The notes below the pieces were generated by a model. It saw only the letters and a program-made list of their open reading frames with translations. It did not search any database and was not told where the DNA came from. The position numbers and the translations under genes are program-made. Shown in pieces: positions 1-13,236 of a DNA stretch of 64,000 nucleotides (its first letter is position 1; each line of letters starts with the position of its first letter). Where the stretch lies: the NCBI GenBank assembly GCA_030141605.1, contig JAQGDQ010000263.1, positions 206,511 through 270,510 on the forward strand, given 5' to 3'. The stretch is from Tubiluchus corallicola. Taxonomy: Eukaryota; Priapulida; Priapulimorpha; Priapulimorphida; Tubiluchidae.

Positions 1-1780
1 TTACTAGGATCTTTTATGAGCGGAAGTAGGAAATTTGGTATAATTGCAAGTATTTAGGCATCGTTTAACCCAAAAGTCAAAAGGGTTGGTTCAGCTACAC
101 GTGTTAAGAGTGTAGGCCTAGTGGCACGATCTATAAACAAACCTATTAAGGGTTGTTTGTTTCTCCATACTTTATCGTCGGTTGTTTGCCATGAGATTTT
201 AAAATTTCTTGACCAAGATGTTCGTAATATTTCTTGCATTGTAGTTTCGTAACATGCTTGTATAATGTCAGAGACGGACAGAAAGCTCTAGACTCAGACC
301 ACAGCTCACCATCTTCCGACAAGTTTTCATTTTACTGTCGTGAAGAAATATATAATCAAATATCATTGAAATTTCACCGGAAATGATATGTTATGTATTA
401 CATTCTCCTCCTAATGTGTCAAAAACCTCATGTCATTTCCGTCTGTTTAAACTTTCAAATTTAACTTCCATCGAAATTCTGGGCACTCTGAGATCCTGCT
501 TATAAATCAAGTTTTTGTCGGGCTTCTTATCTATGGAATTCGGTGTGGTGTGTTTTTCCTGCTAATTATTGCAACAAGCTCGAGAAAGACATTTACAGAT
601 GCACCCTGTGACTACAAGACGGTTAAAAGAATCCTATTTTTCTGTACCTGCGCAACCCATAAGCGAATTTTAAAGCTCCATTGTAACGTTAATTTATATG
701 TTAATCCAGTTCTTTGCTCATTGGCTGTGTTAAATAACCACACTAGTATAAGTATACTCGGCAGAAACCGTATTAGAGCACACGTGAGCTACCATACTTA
801 TGCTTATAGACCTGTCGACATAATAGCGTACATTCTGTTCTGGACTTTGCATAAGTTTTGACAGTTAACGATATCAATGAAATGTATTCACTACTAACAG
901 TATCATGTATATACCAATGTAAATAGCACTACTTAACCTAATATATTACATGTAATGCAATCATTATGTGTGAATAAAGATAATATATATTACCCCGAGT
1001 AGCTATTGGTTTTGCTATATAAAGAACTAATTCTTGCAAACTAGCCCTAGCAGTTATATGCACACTATATACAAACTGAACAAGGTTCACTGCAAAATAA
1101 ATGAAGTAATGAAAGATTTTATAGTAAAGAGTAACCAATATTGCAAACTAAGACACCATAAAAACCGTTATGGTTGCTCCAGGGTAGAGGTTAGAAAACC
1201 AATCATTTCTCACAAAACTGTAGACCGAAACAAGCTATAAAAACTTTATTCTTGAAAAGGAAAATAGCTTAAACGCCTGAATGCAATCCGTGAGTACAAT
1301 ACACACTTGTCAGCTAGAACAGCCGTTAACAAGCGACAAAAGAATAAATTTCAACAGTTTTTTACTTCTTGAAAGTCATATTAAATTTGGTATATTCAGA
1401 CCAGAGGGGTAGTTAGCAAGATGGGTTTACAATATACAACCTAGTTACATTTAATATGTGGTGATACCTCTTTAATGTATCTAAACTGTATCATTTAATT
1501 GTTGGCATAGAAACGGACTCACGGTATATGCATCAAAGCAAATAGTGTCACTGTATCTACTGCAGTTATTAGCTCACATTTTCGACAAATTTGTCATAGT
1601 GACGCCATTCTTAAAACTAATCTTGACCTACTGACTTGTTCAATTTATTGTAAATTTCTAACTGCTTTTCGAAATACTCGTGAACGCTTTTAAGCTATTA
1701 TATAGATTATTATGACAATGTCGTAGATCTGATGCAGATAAGTGTGACGAGAGACAAGAATTACTCATCTATTGCTAACA
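1..1780. other. No gene recognised
   Basis: AT-rich sequence. The longest reading frames are about 60-100 codons, match no family I know and have no convincing splice sites or codon bias. I see no RNA gene or repeat array here. Confidence 0.5.
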
Positions 1781-1792
1781 ATAAGCCTTTTC

Positions 1793-2152
1793 ACAGGCAA
1801 TTTCGTTGTGCGCAGGCGCAGTTGCTGTAGGTCATAGTTATGCATCTTAACTGCAACCGTCATGTGACATGTGGGTAAAGCAAAACCGACTGCTGCATCA
1901 GTTCAGAAACTTCAGTTGCGTGAATTTTACTTAATTATGCACTAGTCTGTGTGTAGAGTGACTTACTAGCAGGATCTTGGCTTGGGAACAAGAAAAAATG
2001 AAGTAGGTAAGGTTCTAGCTTGCTGTTAAAACTGTTACCATTACAATAGCATGGGCTGCGAGGCGTTGTCAAGTGTACACAAATGTATTGTCTGGTACAC
2101 TTAACCTTTGACCTTTGCGCGATCATCATAACCTGGAACTGTGAAAAAGCTT
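1793..2152. mobile_element. Hairpin-ended MITE, family D copy 1
   Basis: The ends are inverted repeats: AAGCCTTTTCACAG on the left and CTGTGAAAAAGCTT on the right. A second inner block, GGTACACTTAACCTTTGACC, lies near the right end. Related sequence recurs at 59168-59432, in part and inverted at 21891-21998, and as a bare hairpin at 26731-26783. No transposase is encoded, so this is a non-autonomous DNA element. The superfamily is not clear because the target duplication is not obvious. Confidence 0.7.
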
Positions 2153-2321
2153 ATTCATATATAACTGTGTTTCACTCAAGATCTTTACTTCAGTTAAAAT
2201 TTCTGTGTAAAACTAACTCGCTAAATTGGTAAATTTTTGCACCAAACGAGCAGTTCTCATCCGGCCAATCACTGTGACGGTTGACTGGATGGGAGTTAGC
2301 AGGTCATTAAACGATTCAAAT

Positions 2322-3431
2322 GGATAACATTGTCTCAGGACAGACTCAGACAATCATTGGATAACATTGTCTCAGGACAGACTTAGACAATCATTGGATA
2401 ACATTGTCTCAGGACAGACTCTGACAATCATTGGATAACATTGTCTCAGGACATACTCAGACAATCATTGGATAACATTGTCTCAGGACAGACTCTGACA
2501 ATCATTGGATAACATTGTCCCAGGACAGACTCAGACAATCATTGGATAACATTGTCTCAGGATAGACTCAGACAATCATTGGATAACATTGTCTCAGGAC
2601 AGACTCAGACAATCATTGGATAACATTGTCTCAGGACAGACTCTGACAATCATTGGATAACATTGTCCCAGGACAGACTCAGACAATCATTGGATAACAT
2701 TGTCTCAGGACAGACTCAGACAATCATTGGATAACATTGTCTCAGGACAGACTCTGACAATCATTGGATAACATTGTCCCAGGACAGACTCAGACAATCA
2801 TTGGATAACATTGTCTCAGGACAGACTCAGACAATCATTGGATAACATTGTCTCAGGACAGACTCTGACAATCATTGGATAACATTGTCTCAGGACAGAC
2901 TCTGACAATCATTGGATAACATTGTCTCAGGACAGACTCAGACAATCATTGGATAACATTGTCTCAGGACAGACTCTGACAATCATTGGATAACATTGTC
3001 TCAGGACAGACTCTGACAATCATTGGATAACATTGTCTCAGGACAGACTCAGACAATCATTGGATAACATTGTCTCAGGACAGACTCAGACAACCATTGG
3101 ATAACATTGTCTCAGGACAGACTCAGACAACCATTGGATAACATTGTCTCAGGACAGACTCTGATAATCATTGGATAACATTGTCTCAGGACAGACTCTG
3201 ACAATCATTGGATAACATTGTCTCAGGACAGACGCTGACAATCATTGGATAACATTGTCTCAGAACAGACTCAGACAATAAATGGATAACATTGTCTCAG
3301 GACAGACTCAGACAATCATTGGATAACATTGTCTCAGGACAGACTCTGACAATCATTGGATAACATTGTCTCAGGACAGACTCAGACAATCATTGGATAA
3401 CATTGTCTCAGGACAGACTCAGACAATCATT
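2322..3431. repeat. 37-bp tandem array, 30 copies
   Basis: Unit of 37 bp beginning GGATAACATTGTCTCAGGAC. The span of 1110 bp is exactly 30 units, so no length change has accumulated. Units differ at a few fixed sites: ACTCAGAC or ACTCTGAC, and TCTCAGG or TCCCAGG. In units 8-16 these variants recur with period three. The array lies in gene-free DNA and codes for nothing. Confidence 0.97.
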
Positions 3432-4640
3432 TTTCCCTCTAGCGGCTGCGCAGTTCGTGGTTTCCATGCAAAAGTAAAAAGTTCTTTATCATTTATTGTT
3501 AGAAGTTGAGAATCTCTAAGAATCAAAACGTCGAAAGAACAAGATCCTGAGTAAAATGTTGGTGCTTGGTGCAACTTTGTTGGTTTTATTGGTGTCAACT
3601 TTTTTGATCATTTGTTGCTGTTGTTGTTGTTGTTGTTGTTGTTGCTGTGGCTGTGGCTGTCGTTTTTATTGTTGCTGTGGCTGTCGTTTTTATTGTTGTT
3701 GTCGTTGTTGCTGTCGTCATCATCATCATCATTATCATCATATTAGCCGGTGTAAAAGCCATTAATTACATCTGTTGGCTGGAAAAGGTTTTGAATCATC
3801 ACTTTATGATAATCATCAAGAATGCTATTGCGTTAATCACGATCAAATGGTGAAATCATTAAATCATGTCAAACTGTGACAGACAAAATAAATTATGATC
3901 AAAACTCTGATTGACGATGATGGCTTTAACACTGCATAGTCAATAAATTTAAATTACTCTTCTAACAATAGGAGAATAGTTTCAACTTCGGCTGAGGAAA
4001 TACAATGAGTTCTATAATGATAATAATAATAATGATGACAATAATAATAGGACATTTTTGCTTTTAATGGATCAGGCATTGTCGGCTGTGCCCAACAATT
4101 TTCTGCCTGACTTGCAGATATGACTGTGTGGTCAGCGATATGGAGTAGAGAACCTATGCAAAAGAGAGGCACACCAACAATGACCTATCCATGCAACCTG
4201 ACAAAATCTAACGTTAATTTATACATATTACTGCTCGCACAGCTGTTGTACCTAGATAATTTTACGTTCGAACAAAAGTTGTTCTTTTAATCCGAACAAA
4301 GTTGTATCGCCAGGTTAATTACTGGGCAGAAAGGATGGATACGCCATCGTCGATATTCCACGTAAGAGTAACTACACAAGCACCACTGACACCATTATGT
4401 ACACGCTTTTGTCCCGAAGTGTCGTGAATGACCACAGAAATTATTATCACTACATCTATGGGCTTGCGATCAGATATCGCGACCTCTGTGAAAGCTAACT
4501 CAAAAGGTTAATGGAAGAATTAAAATTGAAATGCTGATAACTGCTGACAGTGAAATGCTAAAAATCTTAAGTACTAGTGTATGTCGAAGTCTGGGTCATT
4601 ATTGTCCCACCTGACGCAGCGAAGTTTCAAATAATTTGAA
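3432..4640. other. Intergenic DNA with short GTT/GCT tract
   Basis: About 3610-3735 is an impure trinucleotide tract of GTTGCT, GTC and ATC type. It creates a Cys/Gly-rich reading frame in one frame and a Val/Ala/Ile-rich one in another, which is a microsatellite artefact. I see no gene in the remainder. Confidence 0.6.
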
Positions 4641-4644
4641 AGAA

Positions 4645-5277
4645 ATCTTGAATTCGAAGCGAATGCCTGCCTCTCAAATAAAACGAAAACACAATTTCAA
4701 AATAAATATAAAAAAATCTTGAATTCGAGGCGAATGCTTGCCTCCCAAATCAAACGAAAACACGATTTCAAAATAAACGTAAAAAATCTTGAATTCGAAG
4801 TGAATTCTTGCCTCCCAAATCAAACGAAAACACAATTTCAAAATAAACGTAAAAAATCTTGAATTCGAAGTGAATTCTTGCCTCCCAAATCAAACGAAAA
4901 CACGATTTCAAAATAAACATAAAAAATCTTGAATTCGAAGCGAATGCCTGCTTCCCAAATGGAACGAAAACACGATTTCAAAATAAACATAAAAAATCTT
5001 GAATTCGAAGTGAATCCTTGCCTCCCAAATCGAACGAAAACATGATTTCAAAATAAATATAAAAAATCTTGAATTCGAAGCGAATGCTTGCCTCCCAAAT
5101 CGAACGAAAACATGATTTCAAAATAAACATAAAAAATCTTGAATTCGAAGTGAATTCTTGCCTCCCAAATCGAACGAAAACACGATTTCAAAATAAAACA
5201 TAAAAAATCTTGAATTCGAAGCGAATGCTTGCCTCCCAAATCAAACGCAAACACGATTTCAAAATAAATATAAAAAC
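4645..5277. repeat. 70-bp tandem array, 9 copies
   Basis: Nine units of about 70 bp, each with CTTGAATTCGAAG near its start and GATTTCAAAATAAA near its end. Because 70 is not a multiple of three, the minus-strand frame crossing it drifts through three periodic peptides. That argues against coding. Confidence 0.95.
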
Positions 5278-5757
5278 TCCATAATTTTATGGAGGCCAGC
5301 AAAGTGAAAGTCCTTAATGACTTGTCCACCAAACTTAATAATACGTAAACAAAAATATAGTAATCTGAATGAATTACTTTGTTTACGTGAAATTACAGTT
5401 GTGGAACTTAATATAAATTAAAATGCGGTTACATATTATGATACGGCTCCAAAATAACTAAGCAAAGTGGCTAAGTAAGATTTTTAAAAAAAGTTTATTT
5501 TCCGAAAAGTCAAAATGTACAGTTTTTCAACTGTCAGTTTAGACAATATAGCGGGTGACGCAGAAAAAATGCGCCGAAATTTAGACTATAATAATATTAG
5601 AAGCGAATAGTCTGCAAAGTTGAAATTTCACGGCGTAGCTCTACAATAGACTGACTTTTAGCTGTGGAAGTTGGGAATTGTCTAGTTTACATCATCAAGA
5701 ACTGATAAAAGTTTGTTGTCAAGAAAAGAATAGGATTAATCCTCTGGATTATGGCAC

Positions 5758-5945
5758 CTGGAAGGGAAAGGGTTACGGTATCTGGAAGGGAAAGAGTTAC
5801 GGCATCTGGAAGGGAAAGGGCTACGGTATCTGGAAGGGAAAGGGTTACAGTATCTGGAAGGGAAACAGTTACGGTATCTGGAAGGGAAAGGGTTACAGTA
5901 TCTGGAAGGGAAACAGTTACGGTATCTGGAAGGGAAAGGATACTT
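5758..5945. repeat. 24-bp tandem array, about 8 copies
   Basis: The 24-bp unit (GGAAGGGAAAGGGTTACGG followed by TATCT) repeats about eight times with a few substitutions. Being a multiple of three, it keeps frames open on both strands and yields 8-residue periodic peptides, for example GYGIWKGK on plus. Several frames are open at once, so the openness is no evidence of a protein. Confidence 0.95.
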
Positions 5946-6061
5946 TGCCGCACAGAAACTAAGCAAAGAAACGAAAGCCAAAAACTATCGAGTGCTGAGA
6001 CCAACCCCTTAAGGAAGTGAGAAACTTTGTCAGCCATAAGAGGAAATGCGTTCGTCTAATT

Positions 6062-6860
6062 ATATATATATATAATAATCTTTATTTGCCATTAAAATAC
6101 ATTGATAATCACTGATAAAAACTCTACAGAGATGATCAATCAGTGTTAGTTAATAAAAACTTACACTGCTAAAGGCAAATGCATCAGTGCAATCTAAACT
6201 ACTGTGCAGTAATGGAAAGTAACGACGAATAAAATCAAACATATTTACAACTATGCACAAAAATGAAAAAATTATGATTTAATTAACATGGCCGTGGATA
6301 TATGAATTCTGAATTAGTGTGTATGTTATCGTACTGGTGTGATGGTATTTCATATCTGGTTAATATTAGTGATTTCAATTTTGTTTTAAATGCTGATAGG
6401 GACTTGATTTGTTTAACCTGTAATGGTAAAGAATTCCAAAGTAGAATTGCTTGCTTGATAACAGAGTTCGTTCCGTAGTGGGTATTTGTCCTAATTTGTT
6501 TTAGATTGCTTGTTCTGGAATTAACGATAGGATTTGGAAGAAAGGTAAATCTGTTATTCTTGAATGGTTTGCTGATGTTGTTAATGTATTTAAATATAAA
6601 AAGCAGAGTAAAATATTATTTGTGTGCTTCAATGATTGGGAATTTTAAAGTTTTTCTCAGGTTAGTTGTTGAAGCTTTGAATTTTTGTCTACCTGACTTA
6701 CGTTTGTATGAGTACCTAGCTATCAATCTCAACGCATAGTTCTGAGGGAGATTTAATTTTAAGTAATTTTCTCTTTTGGTCTTTTGAAGTAGCGTACATC
6801 CATATAAGAAGTGTGGTAGAACTAAAGTTTTATATATTAGTGTCTTAGTTTCCTTTGTTA
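6062..6860 (-). mobile_element. CR1/Jockey-like LINE, 3' fragment
   Basis: On the minus strand, 6860-6740 reads as the end of a reverse transcriptase (IYKTLVLPHFLYG, then QNYALRLIARYSYK). Around 6450-6370 the typical C-terminal motif appears (ILLWNSLPLQVKQIKSLSAF). Frames are interrupted. The element ends with GGCAAATAAAGATTATTA running into a TA repeat, like other LINE and SINE tails in this window. It is 5'-truncated and dead, and its truncated end abuts a 5S rRNA fragment. Confidence 0.8.
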
Positions 6861-6863
6861 GTT

Positions 6864-6935
6864 GTTAAGCAACGTAGAGCCTGGTTAGTACTTGGATGGG
6901 TGACCGCCTAGGAATACCAGGTGCTGTAGGCTTGC
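6864..6935 (+). pseudogene. 5S rRNA 3'-half fragment
   Basis: Matches the second half of animal 5S rRNA, including GTTAAGCAACG, GGTTAGTACTTGGATGGGTG and ACCAGGTGCTGTAGGCTT. The first half, with half of the internal promoter, is missing, so this is a 5S pseudogene or the head of a 5S-derived SINE. Another 5S-like copy is at 42441-42535. Confidence 0.85.
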
Positions 6936-7370
6936 GGGATGCCCTCACTGTATCTCGACACTAGGCGGAGGAGCTGCACAAGCAGCCAACAGCTAGAGGG
7001 CGGAGGAGGCAAGTGACCCAACAGCCATGTGTAGAGAAGTAAACCTTCCAAATCAGGAGTGGAGCCCCGAAGATGGACCAGTACAGCATGCTCACTGACT
7101 CCGGCAGCTCCTGCAGCTAACCTGGTGCCAAACGCATCGCTCTGCTTTCCTTTGGACTGCACCAGGGAGGAAGAGAGGGGGTTCCTGTTGTCTGAGCAAC
7201 TCAAGATTCCATACACCTTGCCCAAGTGTGCGCCCTGGAGACGTTCAAGGATCGGATTGCTCAGCCACAGTCGACGCTGCAGCTCCATCAATGTGATCAA
7301 TAACTGACTCTCTTGGCGCACACTCCATTGTCTTCCGAGACAGAAGGATGCCAATCAATCTTTGGAAGAA
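6936..7370. repeat. GC-richer block joined to the 5S fragment
   Basis: About 430 bp, clearly richer in G and C than its surroundings, begin where the 5S sequence ends. A 148-codon minus frame and an 82-codon plus frame cross it. Neither resembles a known protein, and both look like products of the base composition. It could be the body of a 5S-headed repeat or old 5S spacer DNA. Confidence 0.35.
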
Positions 7371-7379
7371 TCTAAGAGA

Positions 7380-9050
7380 ACGCCAGCTACCGCAACATCA
7401 CTGTGGCAATTTTCAATTGATTCCGTTATATTTCTCTTATAATATCGTGACGAAAAATTCCTGATCGAGGAAAACTTTATGTAATTCAAGGGTTTAACTT
7501 TATATATAGGATTTTCGAAACAGGTCCAAACTCACATTTAAACTGTCTTAAACGCCTTTAAAAACTCTTCACTGTCACTCAAAAAGACACCACAAGAGGC
7601 GTGTATTGGCGTGCTGGGTATTTATACATCGTATGCCCTGTAGATTCAAGTTAGTCTAAGAAGTTTATCAGTCCACAATTAAGAAATTGTGCTAAATCTA
7701 CTAAAACGAATTATAATGCAAACACGTTCATTCATTCAGACGAGCCTCCATTATGCTAAAACACGAAATGTCCATAGACAAAAAAAGAGAAGAAAAAAAG
7801 AAAAGGAGTACAACTGGTACGCGTGAGACTAATTTAATTAACAACTATTCATGGATCACCCAGCCAACAATAACAGCTTTCATAGTTATGCATAGGAAAT
7901 TACTCAAGTTGAAGGAAATAAAAATCATGTCAAGTTGATTTTCTCTGCGTGAGAGATGATCGTAAGTCGGCCATGATGAATAGACAATGGTTTTTGAGGA
8001 AGAAACTATATTCCTGAACAAAGCGATGGATGACCGTGTTGCTGTAGGGTGAGTGACATGACAAGAAACAAACGATACCATTATCTTACATCCCTGGGCC
8101 AACAATTTTTTTTACAAAAACCATCCCAAACAAGACTGCGGCACACTTGAAATCAGAGGCTACGAGAAAACTTGGCCGACAAGTTGTAGACAGCTAGTGT
8201 AATTGATGAGAACGTACAGTTTGTGTTAAGACTCCATAGACTGACAAGAACTACTTAGTTGTTATGCAGGGGAAGACAAGTTTTCAGAGAGGTTGAAAAA
8301 AGTTGTAGTAATTGGAAGACTATGCGAGCTAATGCCCTCTTTATAAGATCTTAACTTAGCCCGGTACGTTATGGCGTTTGAGATCCCTCCGAAAATTTTA
8401 ACGCGGACCCCCATTCTTCTTTCTTTAAGAGGGTTTAATCAGTGCAGAGCCATATAGGAAACAGAAAGATGTATCTGTGGAAACACCGTGTGAAAAAAAT
8501 GACAGACAGATCTTGGAAACACCTGCATGCCTAAACACACGCTTAGAAGATCTTCAGTTAGTAATAGATTTCAAGCTACACAACAATCAATTTGTTTGAT
8601 CAAAGCTGGACCAAATCATCAATAAAATATTTCCAAAATACATTTAAGTGATTGGTCGAAGCTGCAATGACCACTTGAACAGAAGTAGATATTTCAGCTG
8701 AATGACCATTCTGCAATTTTCAATCAACAATATTTGATAACTCGGAATTGCGGTCAGCAAATAGTCTGAACCGAACAAGATGTGAAAATTGGCTTGACAA
8801 TTACACCAACACCACCAGCAACAACAATTACAAAAATAATTATAGGGAATAGATTTGACTTTGAGGTCTGCAGAATGTGGAGCCTCAAAACTTGACTCTA
8901 GGTCTGAATTGTTTGAAGAAATCAAGAAAATAGATTTAAGAAATATGCTTGAATAAAAAAGCAAAATTTGATAAGCAATCGGCATCGCGTTTGCTGTAAG
9001 CTATTCTGTGTATATCTAAAAACAGCTAAAGGACCAGGATTTCTTTGTAC
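7380..9050. other. No gene recognised
   Basis: Unique-looking AT-rich DNA. The 113-codon minus frame at 8644-8985 has low-complexity Cys/Trp runs from an ACC/ACA tract and no recognisable domain. Confidence 0.45.
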
Positions 9051-9052
9051 TC

Positions 9053-9303
9053 AAAACGCCTCACACACAGGCAAGTTTAGATAGTCTCTACTGCATAACG
9101 AAATTACATATGCATTAAAATTTCAGAGCCATTTCTGGTTTAACTTTCTGAATTAATTTCAACCAACATACAGCATGCAAAACACCTCACACTCAGGCAA
9201 GTTTAGACAGTCTCTACTGCATGACGAAATTACATATGCATTAAATTTTTCAGAGCAATTTCTAGTTTAACTTTCTGAGTTAATTTCAACCAACATACAG
9301 CAT
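9053..9303. repeat. Tandem duplication of about 126 bp
   Basis: Two adjacent copies, each starting near GCCTCACAC and ending CCAACATACAGCATGC. They differ by scattered substitutions and small indels. No coding content. Confidence 0.9.
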
Positions 9304-9309
9304 GCTAAA

Positions 9310-11715
9310 CGCCGAAAGCCATGACCCCATGGCGAGTTCGAATTCACTTAAAAGGCGTCTACACAGCGTGCATGGTGGTCTCTTATAAACACCTGGAAAA
9401 TGTGACAGCTTTTACGAAATGTTGCTGCTTGACAGCCCGACACACACGTTGGGTTATCTGCGTTAAATTGCGTTAAACTGCTAAATTAAAATCGCGTAGG
9501 GGAAGTCAGCATTTCTCAAATGTCAAAATCTTGACTGAGATTAGACTTTTAGAATAATAATGTGATGCCTGTAGTTTTGCACACTCCATGCACAATTCAA
9601 CCCATTGATACAGTAGCACAAACACGCCAATAGCAGAAATAATGCAATTACTTTAAGATTTTTTAAAAATTCTCATCATACAACAGAAAGGAAATACGTT
9701 CTGCAGGGCACACACAAGGGCCTATTTTGGCCGCAGAACGACTCGAAATGGCGTTTGTATGGTTCAGCCAATGCTGAGATTTTCTACATATATTAAACAA
9801 CACACATATATTCTCAGTATACGTTCTCAACTCAAACCCCGTAATAACTATATAGTAGACTTACGTGTCTATGCTTTCTTTGATTTTGTAAGCTACGTTG
9901 GGTACTTAAGTAGGTCCAAGAACACGCTTATAATCTTCTTCTTGTTGCTAAAGGTCAAACATTTCAATCACCAGCATTAAAGCATTAAAACTCAATGGAT
10001 CATGCAAAGCGCAACAGATTATTAAATTACCAATGCATGCATCTGTTTGAACTTTGTCTTACATAAGTGCAATTCTGACGGCATCTTATGCACACAAGGT
10101 AATCGGATAATGAGAAACGATTTCAGTAATTATTAGTCGGTTCAGGCCAATGATAACAAGGACCTACCTGAAGGCGTGCTAGAGGTTTCTCATTAACAAA
10201 TAAAATCATTTGAAACGATTAAAGTGGGTTAGATGTTACATAAACAGATGTGCGCTCTACAAACTGAGGCACTTTAGGTTCGCCAATGATGACAATCCTT
10301 ACATGACATCTTGTTGAAATCATATGAGTACTCAGGACCCTCGACCCATTAAAACCACATGACCTTTAATGAATGCAAAGCTGCGAATAAGTGCGCATAA
10401 TTTACTAATAGAAAGGGGACGACACCAACAACCTAAAGTCCCTGTGAATACGAGAATCTGTCAACATTGTGACAGCCAAAAGTAGAAGAGGAAATTCATT
10501 TTTTGTTCTATTGCTCCTTCTACAACCGGTTAAGACAATCTAGCAGTAGCAATTTCATTAACTTTTACGAAAAGCTAAAATAAACAATGGGCGGGGGACG
10601 ACTGAGATATAACCAAAATAGTCGCCTATTGCATTTTAAGTGTTTTAAAAAGCGTGATAATGATTGTTTTGTCGGTAATTTTGATAAGTGGTTTTGATAG
10701 CCTATTATGGTGGCTATGTGGGTGATCAAATTTCCGTGCTGTATTGAATCACTGCTATTATTGTGTGTATGTTCTAAAGTTACTTTATGCAGTCTTAAAA
10801 TATGATCTAAAATTAATTACTGTTATGATACTAGTAATTGTATATTGGGGGCTTACATGGTACCACACAGCGAGTACGTTTTAATCTGTTGTACAGTCAC
10901 AGAAAATGTAGCGTTCGTTTAACATGATCGTAACTATCAAAATAACTGGAATGCTTAAAAACTGCGATTTGCAAAAAAATATCAGCTAACAGATAAGTCA
11001 ACACAATGGACTATAGTTACTACATTTTTCATGATGATGTTACTATAAGGTGCGCCGTAACTTTTTAGCTTAACAATGTGGAGGACTGGAGCAATTTAGC
11101 TGTATTTTGTAAAGGTCTAGTCGAGCTTTTTGTCTTTGCTGCTTAAAAGTCAGGAGCTTTTCGGATTTTCGTAATATACAATATGATCTGTGTATAGTAA
11201 ATATTCTAACACAATATTATAGCTATAATAGGCGACCCATAAGAATAAAAACTGCCTGGCTACGTGCATAAAAAACTTTTATCGTTTTTTTGCGGCGTTA
11301 AAATATGAACTGTGTTTGTGCTGCCTAAATCATACTGTCATCGCAGTCGTAGTCCAAACAAAATCAAACAGCAATTTTACCTGGCGATTTTTAACTTTCC
11401 AGGCTAAGTGTGGAGTGTTACCATAAATCGACTGAGATTATCTCTGAGATTTGACGAGATTTTTCAAAACAATCAAATCTTTGGTCAAAACTTAGAAAAA
11501 TTATATAATTTTATTTATCAGTTCATCACGACTACACGAAAAGTGTATGAACATCAGAAACAAGCATGGTACGCGTTCACATGACTACGGTACAACGAAG
11601 ACGTTACAGCTAAAACGACAAAATTAAGAAGTGAGCTATGCGTCGGTAGTTTGAGTTGATCTACTACATCGTTTACATTGATTAATTACATTGTAGTTCA
11701 TATTAGTGAGTGGAT
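9310..11715. other. No gene recognised
   Basis: About 2.4 kb without a frame, RNA or repeat that I can support. The 73-codon frame at 9759-9980 matches nothing I know. Confidence 0.45.
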
Positions 11716-11720
11716 TAATC

Positions 11721-11850
11721 AGTTAAAATATCGTACTGTTTTGTACACAATTAAAATATCGTACTGTTCTGTACACTATTAAAATATCGTACTGTTTTGT
11801 ACACAATTAAAATATCGTATTGTTTTGTACACAATTAAAATATCGTATTG
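11721..11850. repeat. 28-bp tandem repeat, about 5 copies
   Basis: Units of the form ATTAAAATATCGTACTG followed by TTTTGTACACA. The first and last are diverged. Confidence 0.9.
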
Positions 11851-13020
11851 TTTCGCTTGAACAAATGTGAAATAATTTTGCGACGTTGCATTACACATAT
11901 GGGTAAAAATAGTCACTGCGTAGACGTGAACTTACCATTATAAGTTTAATTAGTCTTGCATCACCAGTGTGCTACGTTAACATGTCTCAATGTTTACAAT
12001 ATGGGAACGCTTTGCATACGTAACATACGATTTTTTCCACTGCCGTGTATCAACTCAATATTACATACAAACAAACACTAAGTCTTGTACCTTTAGTACT
12101 AAAGAGACGTAAATGAATCTGTAAATCAGCAAATTTGATCTTTTGCAAATAGATTTTCCAGCAAAAACACAAGACCATTTATGGCAAACACAATTATGCA
12201 TTACCTTTCTACAGCCTAACAACTTTACAGAAATTAATAAATAAGCTTACATTTTAATCGGATTGCTATTGTACTTATAGAAACAGACAAGGTAGCATAA
12301 ATTCTTCAAATTGTCTGGGAGCTTTAAGATTAGGTTCTTGCGCTTTTGTATATCTTTACACTAAAAAAGCAAACAGCTCTAAGTGCTATTATGCAATGCA
12401 AGACCTAGTTCACATTACAGCGCAACAATAGTGTAATCGCTTGAGTTATTCAAGACGCATGGGAAAGTAGCAAATTCAAAAGCCATTTTGCGAATTATTC
12501 AGTCTAAAACCGTTTGTATAATAGATCATGGCGTGCATGATCTGTAACCTACTGAGCAGAATTTAAATTAATATTTATTTTATACAATATAATAACGATC
12601 GTGTTGCTTATCAAGAGCAAATTCAGCTATAGTTATTCAACTCAGAGCTCTGTAATTTGATATGCTTTAAAAATACGGATCTGCTATAAAAACCAAAATA
12701 TATTAATCTCAGCTTGATGTTCACGTTTGACAGTAGAATATACCAGGCTTCTATGGTTGCAGCTATTATAATTTTAGGATTTAATTAATTTTTAATGAGT
12801 GGGTGGAAAGTAATTTGATAATCATTATTCCTCAGACATTCTAAATGTTCGTAAAGTAGCAATCGGTATACATTATGACTCAGGCATCTTAAGCGGGAGT
12901 GGAACTTTAGCACGAGGTGGCAAAGTACAAATTGGTTTTTTACACCAAAATATACACAATCTTACGCAAATAACGCACAGGCACAATACTTACACGTCTT
13001 GGTCGCATAAGTTCAATCAA
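11851..13020. other. No gene recognised
   Basis: AT-rich DNA. I find no frame of note, RNA gene or clear repeat. Confidence 0.45.
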
Positions 13021-13021
13021 A

Positions 13022-13205
13022 TGCGTAGTAGTAGTGGTGGTAGTAGTGGTGGTAGTGGTAGTAGTGGTAGTAGTAATAGTAGTTGTATTAATTTTAGTAG
13101 TTTAGTAGCAGTAGCAGTAGTAGTAGTAGTAGCAGTAGTAGTAGTAGCAGCAGTAGTAGTAGTAGTCGTCGTATAGTAGTAGCAGTAGTAGCGGTAGCAG
13201 TAGTA

Positions 13206-13236
<31 letters not shown>

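Noticed and set aside
2322-3431. CRISPR-like direct repeats
   Set aside because: Units are contiguous without unique spacers, and the genome is eukaryotic.
5678-6037. Several periodic frames across the 24-bp array (a secreted repeat peptide?)
   Set aside because: Frames on both strands are open together because the unit length is a multiple of three. There is no signal peptide or splice support.
6908-7354. 148-residue minus frame
   Set aside because: It lies in a GC-richer block joined to a 5S fragment and overlaps its last bases. No recognisable domain.
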